Positions 8,299 through 16,377 of a stretch of DNA of 64,000 bases are shown here, piece after piece. This stretch comes from JAGQRJ01 sp041402045 (GTDB lineage: Bacteria > Planctomycetota > J058). The notes under the pieces were generated by a model. It saw only the letters and a program-made list of their open reading frames with translations, ran no database searches and was not told the origin of the DNA. The stretch is from positions 62,001 to 126,000 of the forward strand of contig JAWKSZ010000014.1 of the NCBI GenBank assembly GCA_041402045.1, given 5' to 3'. Both the position numbers and the translations under genes were made by a program. Position 1 is the stretch's first letter. Each line of letters opens with the position of its first letter.

Positions 8299-9390
8299 AT
8301 GGCGAGGAAGAGCGGAAGTCGCGGTCGGTCAGCAAGACTCCGGCGGAATGAAGAGCGAGGTTGCGGGCCGCTCCACCGGGCAGGCCAAGTCGATCAGCGG
8401 CAGAGCAGAAGTCGGCCTCCGGGAAGCGGAAGTCCGCGACGGGCAAGGTCAAGGCGGCCAAGCCCGCCCGGCGCGGCGAGGCCCCTCGCCCTTTCCGGTC
8501 ATGTGCAGCAGTGCTTCTCAGGTACGAGTTCGACCCCGGGCTCGCCGCTGAGTCGATCGAGTGCGAGCTGCGGCCACGTCGCCTCGCGCCCCGAGGACGG
8601 CGCCCTGAGCCACGCCTCGGACAAGACCCGCGCGGAGAAGTCGGGCTTCCTGCTCAACTTCCTCCTGCTGATCGTGGGCCTGGTCGCGTTCTTCGCGTGG
8701 ACCGTGCTCATGTTCGACCCGGCGAACTACAAGGACGACGCCATGTTCTGGGGCCCCCTCGGGGTCTCGCTCCTGTGCGCGCTCCTGCCCTTGATCTTCT
8801 CCGTGAAGTATGAGGGCAACCCGCTGGAGACCTACTTCTGGGCGAATGAAACCGCCGTCCGCCCGAGCTGCGTCGCGCTGGGCCTGGTCGCCTCCTCCTG
8901 GTGCGGCGGCCCCGACCTCGCGCCCCCGAGCGGGCCGACCCCGGCCACGGCGGCGGCCCACGTGTTCGTGACCCGTCCGCTGCGGGCCGAGGGCTCCGAG
9001 GACCCCTTCGTCGAGGGCGCGAGCGGCGCCCTGCTCGAGGCGTTGATCCTCCAGGGCTACGACGTCTCCGGCACGACCTACGACCCGGCCACCACCGAGT
9101 CGTTGCAGGAGCGGCTGCTGGTGCTCAACCACCACCGCCCGGGCACCGGGGCGATCCACTTGACCTTCGTCGAGACCCCGCACCTGGTCGGCCTCGGCAC
9201 CAGCTACCTCTCGATTCACTGCGCGATCTACTCGCCCCACGGCGAGCTGCTCTACGACAGCCCGCTGACCACGCCCAGCTTCAACCCGCTGGCGACGCTC
9301 CTGCTCCCGACCCGCGACCCCCACACCAAGGGCCGTCGCTGGCTGCGCGAGAGCTGGCTCACGATCGAGCCGTTCTTTCCCCCGCGCTGA
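8299..9390 (+). CDS. Composite open frame: small membrane protein plus lipoprotein-like domain
   Basis: One frame is open over 363 codons, but the content changes three times. Up to about 8590 it is Arg/Ser/Pro-rich and not convincing; Lys/Ala-rich histone-like pieces (KSASGKRKSATGKVKAAKPA) show up in the other two frames instead. From 8605 (CTG, 7 bases after GAGGA) comes a small membrane protein with two helices, GFLLNFLLLIVGLVAFFAW and a second ending in LLPLIFSVKYEG. From about 8846, an ATG in another frame followed by LGLVASSWCGGP in this frame looks like a lipoprotein signal with lipobox Cys. The remaining 160 residues are an unrecognised, probably periplasmic domain ending FFPPR. Probably two or three genes joined by indels. 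Confidence 0.5.
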   Translation: MARKSGSRGRSARLRRNEERGCGPLHRAGQVDQRQSRSRPPGSGSPRRARSRRPSPPGAARPLALSGHVQQCFSGTSSTPGSPLSRSSASCGHVASRPEDGALSHASDKTRAEKSGFLLNFLLLIVGLVAFFAWTVLMFDPANYKDDAMFWGPLGVSLLCALLPLIFSVKYEGNPLETYFWANETAVRPSCVALGLVASSWCGGPDLAPPSGPTPATAAAHVFVTRPLRAEGSEDPFVEGASGALLEALILQGYDVSGTTYDPATTESLQERLLVLNHHRPGTGAIHLTFVETPHLVGLGTSYLSIHCAIYSPHGELLYDSPLTTPSFNPLATLLLPTRDPHTKGRRWLRESWLTIEPFFPPR

Positions 9391-9412
9391 GCGTGGCTTA
9401 GGACGCGCCGCG

Positions 9413-9440
9413 GGAACTTTCTCGAATTCGCCGTGACGTC
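9413..9440 (+). promoter_or_regulatory. Possible ECF-type promoter before the EF-hand gene
   Basis: GGAACTTT (9413-9420) is a good match to the -35 element of ECF sigma factors, and GTC lies 18 bases on (9438-9440). The pair is about 80 bases ahead of the EF-hand gene at 9519. An ECF sigma gene is present in the window at 21.7 kb. The -10 element is weakly defined, so this is tentative. Confidence 0.3.
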
Positions 9441-9518
9441 TCGCGCCCTCGGGCGACTTGAAGACGAACGCACGCGGGGCTGTGCATGGTCTGGCCCTGC
9501 TCGAGAGGGAGCGTCGTC

Positions 9519-10274
9519 ATGATCGATCTGCGGTTGTCTGGGATCTTGTTCGGGGTGGTGGGGGTGATCGGCGTCGCGAGCGCCGAGGACGCGCCGAAGC
9601 AAGAGCCCGAGCGTACGCTGTTCGAGCGCTACGACTTCGACCACGACGGCCAGCTCAACGAGCACGAGCTCGAGGAGCTGCTCCAGGACCACCTCGATCG
9701 CTTCGACGCCAACGGCAACGGCAAGCTCAGCCGCGGCGAGCTGCGCCACCTGCGCGACCACCTGCGCGAGGAGAAGCGCCGCGTCGAGCGCCGCGAGCGC
9801 GAGGAGCTGATCGCGCGCTACGACACCGACGGCGACGGCAAGCTCGACCGCGACGAGGCGCGCCGGGCCAACGCCGAGGAGGCGCGCAAGCGCCGCGAGC
9901 GCGAGGAGGAGCACGAGGCCCGCGAGAAGCGCGAGAAGCGCGAGGGCGACGCCAAGAAGCGCGAGGGCGACGCCAAGAAGCGCGAGGGCGACGCCAAGAA
10001 GCGCGAGGGCGAGGCCAAGAAGCGCGACGGCGACGAGCGCAAGCGCGACGGCGAGGCCAAGAAGCGCGACGGCGACGAGGCCAAGAAGCGCGACGGCGAC
10101 GACGACGAGCGCAAGCGCGACGGCGAGGCCAAGAAGCGCGACGGCGACGAGGCCAAGAAGCGCGACGGCGACGACGACGAGCGCAAGCGGGACGGCGACG
10201 CGAAGGAGCGCGAGGGCGACGACGACGAGCCGAAGCGGGACGACGACGACGACGAACCCAAGCGCACGCTCTAG
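9519..10274 (+). CDS. Exported EF-hand protein with highly charged repeat tail
   Basis: A 251-residue protein. A short signal-like helix (residues 1-25) is followed by three EF-hand calcium loops: DFDHDGQLNEHE, DANGNGKLSRGE and DTDGDGKLDRDE, each with Asp at positions 1, 3 and 5 (the second has Asp-Asn-Asn) and Glu at 12. From about residue 125 on, the chain is a run of KKREGDA, KKRDGDE and DDDERKRDGE units with no hydrophobic residues. The DNA here is a tandem repeat, so copy number may vary between strains. An AGAGGGA ribosome site supports the second ATG at 9519 over the one at 9486. It likely binds calcium outside the cytoplasm; the tail is an extended polyampholyte. Confidence 0.85.
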   Translation: MIDLRLSGILFGVVGVIGVASAEDAPKQEPERTLFERYDFDHDGQLNEHELEELLQDHLDRFDANGNGKLSRGELRHLRDHLREEKRRVERREREELIARYDTDGDGKLDRDEARRANAEEARKRREREEEHEAREKREKREGDAKKREGDAKKREGDAKKREGEAKKRDGDERKRDGEAKKRDGDEAKKRDGDDDERKRDGEAKKRDGDEAKKRDGDDDERKRDGDAKEREGDDDEPKRDDDDDEPKRTL

Positions 10275-10633
10275 GCGTCTCGGCCCCAGCGTCCGATCGA
10301 CCGCGCGACGCGCCCCCTCGGGGTCGCGTCGCGTTTGCGTGTGGGCCACGGCTGGCGCTGCGGGGACTGCGCTGGCCCACGGGCTGGGTCCAGGGTGCGG
10401 GGCTGCGGCTCACATGGGTCTCGCGCGCGAGGCATGTGACACAAGGGGTTAGGGGCAGCGGTTGCAGAGCGCAGGGGACGGGCTCAGTTGGGCGTCACGC
10501 CCAGACCTGGGAAGCTGGGTTCCCAGGAGCCCAACCCTCGGTCCTCCCTCGGGTTCGGATGCAGATGACGCTGCAGTCCTCTTTCACGCAAAGCAAGGGC
10601 TTACGCGGGCATGAGGCTTGCTCTCAGCAGGGC
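10275..10633. other. Gene-free stretch of about 360 bases with one small hairpin
   Basis: No convincing coding frame was found. The only structure I see is a hairpin at 10506-10527 with stem CCTGGGAA / TTCCCAGG and a 6-base loop. It is not followed by a T run, so it is not a typical terminator for the EF-hand gene. It may be part of the leader of the small membrane protein that follows. Confidence 0.4.
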
Positions 10634-10954
10634 ATGAATCAGCCCCCTTCGTGGCGAACCACCTCCGGCACCCTGGCCCCGATCGCTCCCCGTCCTGCGG
10701 TTCCGCCCCCGTCGGAGGGGGCGGTGTGGCGCTGGGTCACCTGGCTCTCGCCCAGCCTCCGCGACGTCACCGAGCGCAAGCACCTGACCAACGACCTCCT
10801 GTGGCTGGGGCTCATGCTCGGCCTCGGCGCGCTGTGGTGCCTCTCGACCAACCTCCACGCAGGCGGGGGCCTGAACGCCCTGATCGTGTGCCTCGCCGCC
10901 ATGAGCGCGCTCTGCCTCGGCGGCGGCTGGGCCCTCGACCGCCGCGCGAGCTGA
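10634..10954 (+). CDS. Small two-helix membrane protein
   Basis: A 106-residue protein with two predicted transmembrane helices (LLWLGLMLGLGALWCLST near residue 58 and ALIVCLAAMSALCLGGGWAL near residue 82). The N-terminal 50 residues are soluble and Pro-rich and include WRWVTWLSPSLRDVTERKHL, possibly an amphipathic or cytoplasmic domain. No known family is recognised. The ATG at 10634 has an AGCAGGG just upstream. It ends 66 bases before the tRNA-Arg gene on the same strand. Confidence 0.65.
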   Translation: MNQPPSWRTTSGTLAPIAPRPAVPPPSEGAVWRWVTWLSPSLRDVTERKHLTNDLLWLGLMLGLGALWCLSTNLHAGGGLNALIVCLAAMSALCLGGGWALDRRAS

Positions 10955-10990
10955 GGTTCGCTTACCCGTATCCAGGGAAACTCGGTCTGG

Positions 10991-10996
10991 TATAGT
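10991..10996 (+). promoter_or_regulatory. Possible -10 box of the tRNA-Arg gene
   Basis: TATAGT lies 24 bases ahead of the mature tRNA 5' end. The nearest TTAC-type -35 candidate is too far away (about 23 bp), so the match is partial. Confidence 0.3.
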
Positions 10997-11019
10997 CCTG
11001 CCCAGCGTCCACGACGCGG

Positions 11020-11093
<74 letters not shown>

Positions 11094-11100
11094 TGAAGCA

Positions 11101-11126
11101 GGGCCGGGGCTAGCTCCCGGCCCTTT
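11101..11126 (+). terminator. Intrinsic terminator after tRNA-Arg
   Basis: Stem GGGCCGGG (11101-11108) pairs perfectly with CCCGGCCC (11116-11123) across a 7-base loop and is followed by TTT. It lies 7 bases after the tRNA. Confidence 0.75.
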
Positions 11127-11167
11127 GCGTGTACGGAGGGGCCTCCGTCCCTGCCCCGTCACTCGAT

Positions 11168-12493
11168 TCACTGGGGGAGCTGGCTCGTCTCAGGCCTCGG
11201 TTCGTGCTCGGCAGCACTTCCGCGTACGGCGCCGAGGGCCAGGAGCAAGACGCACCCGAGGGTGCTGAGGCCTCCGGTGACCTTCAGAGGGACCGAGGTA
11301 GGCGCCGCCGGGAAGAAGCTCGTTGCCCACGGGCGGGCGAGCACGTAGTAGACCGTCGCTCCAAGGACCAACCCTGGCGGGAGACCAGCGAGCAGCGCCC
11401 ACCGCAGGCGGGACCCGGGCCACCCACGGCGCGAGACCAGCGAGGCAGCGCCGACCCAGACGACGGTGAGGGCCAGCGCCAAGGAGAGCTCGAGCGCGTA
11501 GACCCGGGCCACGAACCACCCCGGGAAGCCCCCGTCCTCCACGAGCTCCTCTCCCAGCCTCTTGGCCGAGGTGCTGGCAAGGGAGTTCCCTTCGCGGAGG
11601 CTCGGGATCAGGATCCGCGCGTAGTCCAGGTGCTTGAGAATGAACCCGGGCTCGCGGGCCAGGGCCCGGCGGACCTCTGGGTCGTCGAGCAGGGCGTCGA
11701 ACACCTCGAGGTCGCCCGGGAGCGGTTCGCTCCACGCGAAGCGAATCGCCAAGCCCTCCGCGCAAGCGATCCGAATCTCCACCCGTGGATCACCGAGAAT
11801 GCGCGCGTGCAGCGCAGCTCGCCGCCCCGGGTCGAACCGGTGGCTCGCGAAGATCAGGGAGGTGGCCATGCGTCGCGCTACGGAGAGGTCCTGCTCGGCT
11901 TCGAAGGCTTCCCCAATGAGCGCTACCGCCCGCTCGGGTGGACCCACCGTGAGCACCAGGGTGCACCCCGCCTGGCGCATTGGCGGACGCGGATCCCGCA
12001 GCGCTCGCTCGGCGGCTTGGCGGTGTCCCTCACCTGCGCGGCGCAGGGACTCTTCGAAGGCCCTCATGCCGTTGAGGCCGAGCTTCTTCAGCTCCCAATG
12101 GTAGGCCATGACTTCGAGGAGGGTCGGGGCGAGGGGGCTCAGGTCGAGGTCGGAGGCCAACCACAGCTCGAGCACCTCGGACAGGTCCGCGAGGTGTTCG
12201 TCCTCTACGTGCTCGAACACCGCAGATCCGTCTCCTGGACCGATCGACTGGAGCGCGGCGAGCAGGGGCGACCGCAGCTCGTCCGCCTGCGTCGTCCGCG
12301 CGAGCGCGTCGAGCAGCACGGGGAGCGCGGCGGCCGCCTCCGGGCCTCGCTCTGCCAGGCCGAGGGCTGCGCTCCGTTGGCGGGCTGGGTTCGGGGAGCC
12401 GAGGGCCGAGGTGAGCTCGGCCACGCTGGGATCCTGCGCGGCTGCGAGGCTCGCGACGAGGAACAGACAGAGGGCGAAGGCGGACCACGGCAC
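11168..12493 (-). CDS. Exported HEAT-like repeat membrane protein
   Basis: A 441-residue protein starting at a GTG. A signal peptide (VPWSAFALCLFLVASLAAAQ) is followed by about 300 residues of Leu/Ala-rich helical pairs, such as LTSALGSPNPARQRSAALGLAERG and ALRDPRPPMRQAGCTLVLTV, in the style of HEAT or PBS-lyase-like repeats. The last 100 residues have three likely transmembrane helices (LSLALALTVVWVGAASLV, WALLAGLPPGLVLGATVYYV, GGLSTLGCVLLLALGAV). A repeat domain outside the membrane with a C-terminal membrane anchor suggests a scaffold; no enzyme motif is visible. Base use is less extreme than in its neighbours in places. Divergent from the gene at 12698. Confidence 0.75.
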   Translation of the reverse strand: MPWSAFALCLFLVASLAAAQDPSVAELTSALGSPNPARQRSAALGLAERGPEAAAALPVLLDALARTTQADELRSPLLAALQSIGPGDGSAVFEHVEDEHLADLSEVLELWLASDLDLSPLAPTLLEVMAYHWELKKLGLNGMRAFEESLRRAGEGHRQAAERALRDPRPPMRQAGCTLVLTVGPPERAVALIGEAFEAEQDLSVARRMATSLIFASHRFDPGRRAALHARILGDPRVEIRIACAEGLAIRFAWSEPLPGDLEVFDALLDDPEVRRALAREPGFILKHLDYARILIPSLREGNSLASTSAKRLGEELVEDGGFPGWFVARVYALELSLALALTVVWVGAASLVSRRGWPGSRLRWALLAGLPPGLVLGATVYYVLARPWATSFFPAAPTSVPLKVTGGLSTLGCVLLLALGAVRGSAAEHEPRPETSQLPQ

Positions 12494-12697
12494 GCCCCAA
12501 CGGTAGGGGGGCTGCGCCGATTTGCCAGGCCGATTCGTCCCTTGCCGACGAGTGAAACCACCCGCACCCGCGTGCTCTGACTCGCGGCGTCCCGAGGCGC
12601 GGCGTCCTCCCGATTTTCCGCGCGGCTCGTCGCGACCCAGCGGGTGATAGGGGCGAGCGCTCGCGCGCGACCGCGACGGGGCTTCACGGGGATCGAC

Positions 12698-13420
12698 ATG
12701 AGCGTAGGGACGCCAGCGCGGACCGGCCTCCAGGGGCTGAGCGGAGCGCTCTGCCGGGGCGACGTGGCCGCCCTCGAGCCGTGGGTGGCGCGTCCGAGTG
12801 TGCCGGCCTACGGGCTGTGCCTGCTCGCGCTGGCGCTCGGCGGCGCCGTCTTCGGCGGCGCGCTCGGCGCATGGCGCTCTCCGCTCCAGGCCGCGTTCGC
12901 CGCGACCAAGCTCCCGCTCCTGTTCGTGCTCACCGCCGCCTGCACCGGGGCGTTGAACGGCATGTTGGCCAAGCTCTACGGCGTGCCGCTGACCCTCGCC
13001 CAGAGCGTGCTCTCGGTGCTCTCGAGCTTCGCCCTGGTGGGGCTCGTGCTCGGCTCCCTCGCGCCCCCGCTGCTGCTGCTGGTAGGGAGCCTGCCCGGGC
13101 CGGAGTCGACGGGCGCACGCAGCGCGCACCGCACGATCCTGCTCGGCGGCGTGGGTCTGATCGGCTGCGCGGGGGTCCTGGCCAACGTGCGCCTCTACGC
13201 CTTGCTCCGGCGGTTCGAGGTCGCGCGCGGCCAGGCGCGGCGGACCCTCGCCAGTTGGTTGGCGGTGAACCTGTTCGTCGGCGCCCAGCTCTCCTGGAAC
13301 CTGCGGCCGTTCTTCGGCTCGCCCCACATGCGCGAGCAGTTCCTGCGCGACGACCCCTTCGACGGCACCTTCTACGAAGCCGTCTACGCCTCCTTCCGCT
13401 CCCTGGTGCTCGGCACCTGA
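12698..13420 (+). CDS. Multi-pass membrane protein (Yip1-like), first of two adjacent paralogues
   Basis: A 240-residue protein with five or six predicted transmembrane helices (for example YGLCLLALALGGAVFGGALG, LPLLFVLTAACTGALNGML, ALVGLVLGSLAPPLLLLVG, ILLGGVGLIGCAGVLANV). The first 45 residues are soluble. Layout and the ending with NLRPFFGSP resemble the next gene, whose last helix ends in ALRPLLGKA, so the two look like diverged tandem duplicates. The fold brings to mind the Yip1 / DUF1282 membrane family, but this is only a resemblance. The ATG at 12698 gives a sensible N-terminus; a longer in-frame start at 12644 is Arg-rich and unlikely. Confidence 0.72.
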   Translation: MSVGTPARTGLQGLSGALCRGDVAALEPWVARPSVPAYGLCLLALALGGAVFGGALGAWRSPLQAAFAATKLPLLFVLTAACTGALNGMLAKLYGVPLTLAQSVLSVLSSFALVGLVLGSLAPPLLLLVGSLPGPESTGARSAHRTILLGGVGLIGCAGVLANVRLYALLRRFEVARGQARRTLASWLAVNLFVGAQLSWNLRPFFGSPHMREQFLRDDPFDGTFYEAVYASFRSLVLGT

Positions 13421-13435
13421 ACGCGAGATCCCTCC

Positions 13436-14176
13436 ATGACCGACGCGATCCAGCCCGTCCTCCCTCCGCCCGCTGAAGCGTCCGAGCCCCGCCTCGACGT
13501 GGCCCCCCGGCTCACCGACCTGATCGACGCGCTGCTGCGCGACCCGAGCGCGGTGTTCGAGTGGCTGCGAGACGGTGGGTCGCCCCGGGCGGTGGGCCTG
13601 CTCGCGGCGGTGACCCTCGCGATCTACGCGGGCTACGGCGTGCTGGTCGGGCTGTTCTCGGGGGGCGCGCAGGTCTACTGGGTGCCGCTCAAGCTCGCCG
13701 GGGGCGCGCTGTTCTGCGCCGCGATCTGCCTGCCGAGCTTGCTCGTGTTCGCCTCGCTCAGCGGCGGACGCGTGCGCCTCGGTCAAGCCGTGGGCCTCCT
13801 GGTCCTGACCAACGCGCTCTCGGCGCTCCTGCTCGTAGGCTTCGCCCCGGTGGCCTGGGTGTTCACCACCTCGGTCAGCTCGCCGGGGTTCATGGCGTCG
13901 ATCCACGTGCTGTTCTGGGGGATCGCGCTCTACTTCGGCTTGCGGCCCCTGCCGCGCGGGCTGACGCGCTTCCAGGCCACGGCCCCGCGCTACCTCGGGC
14001 TGTGGATCGGCGTGTTCCTGGTCACCCTGTTCCAGACCACGACCGCGCTGCGCCCCCTGCTGGGCAAGGCCCAGCCGGGGGTGGCCAACGAGCCCACGTT
14101 CTTCGTCGCCCACTGGCTGGACACCCTGGGCGTCGACCTCGCCGACCCCGGCCACGAGAGTGAGCGCAGGCGCTGA
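13436..14176 (+). CDS. Multi-pass membrane protein (Yip1-like), second paralogue
   Basis: A 246-residue membrane protein starting 15 bases after the previous gene. The N-terminal 50 residues (RLTDLIDALLRDPSAVFEWL) match the Yip1-type opening helix. Five hydrophobic segments follow, including GLLAAVTLAIYAGYGVLVG, GGALFCAAICLPSLLVFASL, AVGLLVLTNALSALLLVGF and YLGLWIGVFLVTLFQTTTAL. The C-terminal FFVAHWLDTLGVDLADPGH is soluble. It probably forms a complex with its upstream paralogue and perhaps with the RING-type protein whose start overlaps its stop. Confidence 0.72.
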   Translation: MTDAIQPVLPPPAEASEPRLDVAPRLTDLIDALLRDPSAVFEWLRDGGSPRAVGLLAAVTLAIYAGYGVLVGLFSGGAQVYWVPLKLAGGALFCAAICLPSLLVFASLSGGRVRLGQAVGLLVLTNALSALLLVGFAPVAWVFTTSVSSPGFMASIHVLFWGIALYFGLRPLPRGLTRFQATAPRYLGLWIGVFLVTLFQTTTALRPLLGKAQPGVANEPTFFVAHWLDTLGVDLADPGHESERRR

Positions 14177-14703
14177 GGCTGCAGGAGCGCGCGGAGCAGG
14201 CCGACCTCCGCTGCGCCTACTGCCACGGCCGGCAGGAGGGGCTCATGCTGACCTGCCCCGCGTGCGCGACCCGGCTCCACGCGGGCTGTCAGCGCGAGCT
14301 CGGCGGGTGCGCGACCCTGGGCTGCCGCGGGGCGCGGCGGGCCGACCCGCCGGACGTGTCGTTCCTGCACGGCGCCAAGGCGGTCGCCCTCGCGGCGGCG
14401 TGCGCGTGGGCGCTGGCCACGGTCCAGGGGCTGCTGCTCACCCGGCACACCCCGACCCCCTCGGACGTCGTGGCCGCGAGCGTCACGGCCCTGATCGTCA
14501 CCGTCGCCCTCGGGGTCTGGCTCGACGCCGGCCTCCGGCGCCGGCTCGCCAACGCGTGCGCGGTCCCGCTCACGACCTACGTGGGGGTCGGCTTCGCGAG
14601 CAGCGCCTCGCCGCTCCACGGCGCGGTGTGGCTCGTCGCCAGCGGCGCGCTGTTCGGGGTGTGGGTCGCGCGCAGCGTGCGCGCGGTCCCGGGCGCGCGC
14701 TGA
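14173..14703 (+). CDS. Prok-RING treble-clef protein with transmembrane helices
   Basis: The N-terminus carries a binuclear zinc-binding array CAYCHG, CPACATRLHAGC and CATLGC, spaced as in the prokaryotic RING/treble-clef family. About four transmembrane helices follow (AVALAAACAWALATVQGLLL, DVVAASVTALIVTVALGVWL and others). The ATG at 14245 would cut off the first CxxC pair, and there is no ATG, GTG or TTG between the in-frame stop at 14161 and that Cys. A CTG at 14173 overlaps the upstream stop as CTGA, mimicking the usual ATGA junction, and restores the whole zinc module; I therefore use it. A membrane-bound protein-binding or ubiquitin-like role is possible by family analogy only. Confidence 0.68.
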   Translation: MRLQERAEQADLRCAYCHGRQEGLMLTCPACATRLHAGCQRELGGCATLGCRGARRADPPDVSFLHGAKAVALAAACAWALATVQGLLLTRHTPTPSDVVAASVTALIVTVALGVWLDAGLRRRLANACAVPLTTYVGVGFASSASPLHGAVWLVASGALFGVWVARSVRAVPGAR

Positions 14704-14736
14704 GACCCGGCAGCGCGGGGTGGCTATGCTCGACGG

Positions 14737-16377
14737 GTGAGCGACCGCCGGACCCTCGAACTCGAACGACGCTACCGCGAGACCGGCGCGGCCGAAGACG
14801 GCGCGGCGTGGCTGCGGGAGCGCGAGCGCACGGGCGACGTCTCCCGCGAGTCCCTCGAGCTCGCCGCCTACTGCGGGGACGTCGCCGCCCGCCGGCTCCT
14901 GGGCGAAGACGCCCCTGAGCCCGCGGAGTGGACGCGAGGGCTCCAGCGCTTTCACGCCGAGGCGGTCGGGCGCTTCGCCACGATCCTGGCCGGCCTCGCC
15001 CGGGACGCCCTGGGCCTCGACGGGAGTGAGGGCGAGTGGACCCAGCCGTTGCAGGCCAAAGCGTATCTCGCGGCGCAGGACGCCTCCCGGCTCCGGAACA
15101 ACGCGGAACGGTGTGCGCGTCACCTGTTTGCACTGCGCGCGGCTGGGGCGCGGGGAGGCGAGCTCGAAGCCGCGGAACTCCAGGCGCGTGCGACGGAGGA
15201 GGCCGCGGAGGCCGCGGAGCAGGCCGCCGCCGACGCGCGCGCTGCGGGGGAGCAAGCGGGCGCTCTCGCCTTCGGAGCTGGACGCGAGGGGGGGTGGCTC
15301 AAAGCGCCGGAAGAGACCGCGACGAGGCAGATCGAGCGGCGGGAGTCGGGGGTGCTGCGCGCCGAAGGCAGCTTCATTGCCGCGATTCGCGCTGAAGGCC
15401 TGGAGGAGGTGGTGAACTCCCTGGTGCGTTCGCGGTGTGGCGACGAGGTCATGGACGACCTGCGAGCCCGGTCGCGAGCGGCCCTGGCCGCGTGGGCGCT
15501 GCGCGCGACCCGCGGTGAGGTCGCGCACCCTCCGCGCCGCTACTACCCCGCGCCCGAGCGGGACTCCCAGGCGCCCTTCGTGGTCTCCCAGGCTGAAGAG
15601 GACACCGCCGCTGGGCGGCTGGCCGAGGCCCTGGCTCGCTACCAGGCCAGCGGCAGCGCCGCGGACGAGGCCGCTTGGCTCAGGGCGCGGGTGGCGTGGG
15701 CGCGGCTCGAGGGCCCGCGATCCCCACGCTGGGAGCGCGTGGTGGTGGCCGCGAGCTTCGGCTACCCACCGCTGAGCAAAGCCCTGGGCGACGCCGCGCC
15801 GCCCCAGTTCGGCGCGCGTCACCTCGCGACCTCCGAGGCCGCTGAGCTGGGGTGGGGGGTGTTTCAGCAGGATCGCGCGGCGGGCGCGCGGCTCGGGCTC
15901 CTGGTGGGGGCGCTCGCGCTCAACGCGCTGCCCCCGCGCTGGAGCGCTCTCTTCGACCTCGGGGCGCGGGTGCTCGACGCGCTGGTCGAGGTCTGCGAAC
16001 ACCGCCTATGGTTGGCGGATCCAGGCCAGCTCGAGTCGGCGCTCGGGTGCCACTCCGACTTGCGCGCGCGGATCGACCTATGCCGCGACCCCGAGGATCC
16101 GCTGTTCGCGCCCGAGCACCGCGCGGCGCTGGGGGCCCTTCGCTGCGCGGGCTGGGGAGCCGAGGTGTTCTTCGACCGGGGCTGGTCTCACGGGGGCGCT
16201 CGGCTCCATGCGCTCCTGGGTGAGGCCCTCGAGGCGGGTCTCCAGGCGGACCCCCTGGTCGCCGCGGGACGGCGCTACCTGCTGCCGTGGCTGCTCGACC
16301 TGCGGGATCCGCCGGTCGAGGACGCCTGGCGGACCCTCGACGACGCGGTCCCTCGCGGCGAATCCGGCGGCGCCTAG
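14737..16377 (+). CDS. Large alpha-helical protein with two TIGR02996-like repeats
   Basis: A 546-residue soluble protein starting at GTG. Residues 5-70 contain a recognisable module: ELERRYRETG, WLRERERTGDVSRESLELAA, YCGDVAARRLLG, EPAEWTRGL. A second, diverged copy starts near residue 288 (EDTAAGRLAEALARYQASGS, AAWLRARVAWARLEG). Between them is an Ala/Glu-rich helical stretch (about residues 125-180) likely to be a coiled coil. The C-terminal 200 residues are helical with WGAEVFFDRGW. The same LELAAY/EWxRGL module recurs in the gene at 58855. This module is known to me from large paralogous sets in myxobacteria and planctomycetes, without a defined function. It converges with the next gene, and their stops overlap at CTAG. 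Confidence 0.75.
   Translation: MSDRRTLELERRYRETGAAEDGAAWLRERERTGDVSRESLELAAYCGDVAARRLLGEDAPEPAEWTRGLQRFHAEAVGRFATILAGLARDALGLDGSEGEWTQPLQAKAYLAAQDASRLRNNAERCARHLFALRAAGARGGELEAAELQARATEEAAEAAEQAAADARAAGEQAGALAFGAGREGGWLKAPEETATRQIERRESGVLRAEGSFIAAIRAEGLEEVVNSLVRSRCGDEVMDDLRARSRAALAAWALRATRGEVAHPPRRYYPAPERDSQAPFVVSQAEEDTAAGRLAEALARYQASGSAADEAAWLRARVAWARLEGPRSPRWERVVVAASFGYPPLSKALGDAAPPQFGARHLATSEAAELGWGVFQQDRAAGARLGLLVGALALNALPPRWSALFDLGARVLDALVEVCEHRLWLADPGQLESALGCHSDLRARIDLCRDPEDPLFAPEHRAALGALRCAGWGAEVFFDRGWSHGGARLHALLGEALEAGLQADPLVAAGRRYLLPWLLDLRDPPVEDAWRTLDDAVPRGESGGA

Noticed and set aside
10506..10527. Terminator for the EF-hand gene
   Set aside because: The stem is only 8 bp, lies 230 bases downstream and has no T run.
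11168..14155. 995-codon leftward frame including the HEAT-like gene
   Set aside because: Only the part from 12493 down has a signal peptide and sensible residues; the rest lies antisense to two membrane proteins.
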